NCBI GenBank assembly: GCA_942493325.1
Contig: OW818689.1
Coordinates: forward strand, 3,596,001-3,660,000
Length of the DNA stretch: 64,000 nucleotides
Reading direction: 5' to 3'
Source of the DNA: JAAFHB01 sp942493325
GTDB taxonomy: Bacteria; Bacteroidota; Bacteroidia; Bacteroidales; Prolixibacteraceae
The translations under genes and the position numbers were made by a program. The notes under the pieces were generated by a model. It was not told where the DNA came from, ran no database searches, and was given only the letters and a program-made list of their open reading frames with translations. The first letter of the stretch is position 1. Each line of letters starts with the position of its first letter. Positions 62,868 to 64,000 of the stretch are shown one piece after another.

Positions 62868-64000
62868 TTATTTTTCAGAAATGCAATATAAATGCGAAAA
62901 TCCTCTTAAAAACAAGTCGTTACCCACAATAACCGGTGATGCATGAAAGGTATCATCCAGCGTGTTTTTTGCCAGCAGTGAAAATTCTCCACCAGCCTTC
63001 ACCACAGCCACAGTTCCTGTTGCGGCCAAATAGATTTTATCCTTATTTCCTGTCGGGGACGAGAATATGTTACCTATTCCTTCAATTTTCTGGTTACTGT
63101 ACAACACTTTCCCGTCTTTGGCATTCAGGCAGGTCATTGTGCCATTGTTGGCTTTCAGAAAGTACAGCTTTCCGTCCATCAGTACCGGACTTGGCGTGTA
63201 AGGTGTATCCTGGTTGTACTCCCAAAGAATTGCACCGCCCGTGGTGATATCGCCTTTAGCTTTGGCCAGATCGATCGCTTTAAGGGCATTGCCACGGAAT
63301 CCGCTCATCAGGTAGAGAATGCCATCCGCATAAAGAGGATTTGGAATTACGTTTTTAGTCATACCCGTGCATTCCCAAACGATTTCACCTGTTTCGGCAT
63401 CATAACTTCTGACTTTGTTGGTCGCACTGGTAATCAGTTGTGCTTTTCCGCCAACTTCCACGATCAGCGGGGTGGCCCATGATGTGATTTCATCGCGTTC
63501 GTCTGTCCAGGCTTCCTTACCTGTTTTCTTATTCAGTGCATACAGAAAGGATTTTCCCTGGTGATCCCACTGTACAAAAACCTTGTCCTTATAAACAGCC
63601 GGAGAGCTTCCCTCACCAAAGCTGGCCACAATATCCATTTGTCCAAAATCGCGTTGCCATAGAACATTCCCCTTCAAATCAAGGCAATACAAACCCCTGG
63701 AACCAAAATACGCAAAAATATTTTCGCCGTCAGTTACCGGTGAGTTGGATGCCCAGCTTCCAAGATCATGGGTCTTTTCGATGGGCAATTCTTCTTTTAC
63801 GACCGTTTGCCAGGCTATTTTTCCCGTTGTTTTGTCGACTGAAATCACTTTAAACTGGTGAATAAATTCAGCCTGACTGGGAGCCATGGGACTTGCAGCT
63901 GTTTTAGAAGTATCCGCTATTTCAGGTTTTTTATCTGTTGCAACTGCAGTCTGAATAATAATCTGGTTGCCAAGGATGATTGGTGTTGCATGTCCTTTCC
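62868..64000 (-). CDS. PQQ-type beta-propeller protein (BamB-like), 3' part
   Basis: 377 codons are open from the window edge to a stop at 62868; the frame continues upstream through KGHATPIILGNQIIIQTAVA to position 64000, so an ATG at 63887 is internal and the true start is outside. Repeats of the pattern (GEIVWECTG, KGNVLWQRDFG, TGKEAWTDERD, TGKIAWQTVVK, KDGKVLYSNQK) are PQQ/YWTD-like blades, about seven in view. Such proteins are either BamB-like scaffolds or, in this context, secreted propellers of unknown function. No PQQ-dehydrogenase catalytic residues are evident. Confidence 0.82.
   Translation of the reverse strand, partial: KGHATPIILGNQIIIQTAVATDKKPEIADTSKTAASPMAPSQAEFIHQFKVISVDKTTGKIAWQTVVKEELPIEKTHDLGSWASNSPVTDGENIFAYFGSRGLYCLDLKGNVLWQRDFGQMDIVASFGEGSSPAVYKDKVFVQWDHQGKSFLYALNKKTGKEAWTDERDEITSWATPLIVEVGGKAQLITSATNKVRSYDAETGEIVWECTGMTKNVIPNPLYADGILYLMSGFRGNALKAIDLAKAKGDITTGGAILWEYNQDTPYTPSPVLMDGKLYFLKANNGTMTCLNAKDGKVLYSNQKIEGIGNIFSSPTGNKDKIYLAATGTVAVVKAGGEFSLLAKNTLDDTFHASPVIVGNDLFLRGFSHLYCISEK

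Noticed and set aside
63885..63887. ATG at 63887 as the start of the propeller protein
   Set aside because: The frame stays open to the window edge and the upstream residues (GHATPIILGNQIIIQTAVA) continue the blade pattern.

Overview
The window looks like a chromosomal piece of a Bacteroidota genome (Bacteroidales/Marinilabiliales-like). The support is three SusC/SusD outer-membrane pairs, a SufBCD-SufS-SufE order typical of the phylum, TAnnTTTG-type -7 promoter boxes, few Shine-Dalgarno sequences, GSCFA and GxxExxY proteins, and moderate GC content. No rRNA, tRNA, CRISPR array or intact insertion sequence was seen.

Layout. (1) 1-2820, minus strand: the 5' part of a glycogen/starch-synthase-type glycosyltransferase and a glycogen debranching enzyme, the usual Bacteroidota alpha-glucan storage pair. 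(2) 2927-12283, minus strand: a long gene train sufB-sufC-sufD, then a small toxin-antitoxin island with a decayed gene, then sufS-sufE-MIP18/SufT-like protein-queG-alpha/beta hydrolase-GSCFA. It makes and uses Fe-S clusters, and the TA island interrupts the suf order. (3) 12434-14754: thiL and a convergent stand-alone AAA/DUF4143-type ATPase. (4) 15239-21353, plus strand: a five-gene MacB-type export operon (ATPase, two permeases, periplasmic adaptor, TolC-like channel). It is preceded by a sigma54-like element and two copies of a TGTCCG-type partial palindrome, with a 25-copy heptanucleotide repeat between the permease genes. (5) 21691-61592: about 40 kb of polysaccharide-utilisation locus. 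The plus-strand half holds two ROK regulator-SusC-SusD modules, a PNGase F-like deglycosylase, a third SusC/SusD pair, a glutathione peroxidase and a TIM-barrel glycosidase-like protein. The minus-strand half is a tight seven-gene operon (sugar transporter, GH97, a frameshifted GH2, two GH27, GH2, DUF5107-TPR), with a divergent AraC regulator at its head. The halves converge on an inverted-repeat element near 44.4 kb. (6) 61670-64000: arrays of roughly 80-160 bp hairpin-like repeats around a GxxExxY gene, then the 3' part of a PQQ-type beta-propeller protein.

How it fits together. The secreted PNGase F-like enzyme would release N-glycans from glycoproteins. SusC/D pairs would bind and import oligosaccharides. 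Three predicted alpha-galactosidases (two GH27, one retaining-type GH97) and two GH2 enzymes would trim them, and the sugar porter would take products into the cytoplasm. An alpha-galactose-capped glycan is therefore a reasonable but unproven target. The regulation is unusual: paired ROK repressors and one AraC protein, with no hybrid two-component or ECF-sigma regulator in view.

The least ordinary non-coding signals are a perfect H-type pseudoknot or interleaved-palindrome geometry just upstream of the second susC (29800-29848), the symmetrical elements upstream of the export operon, and several families of intergenic palindromic repeats.
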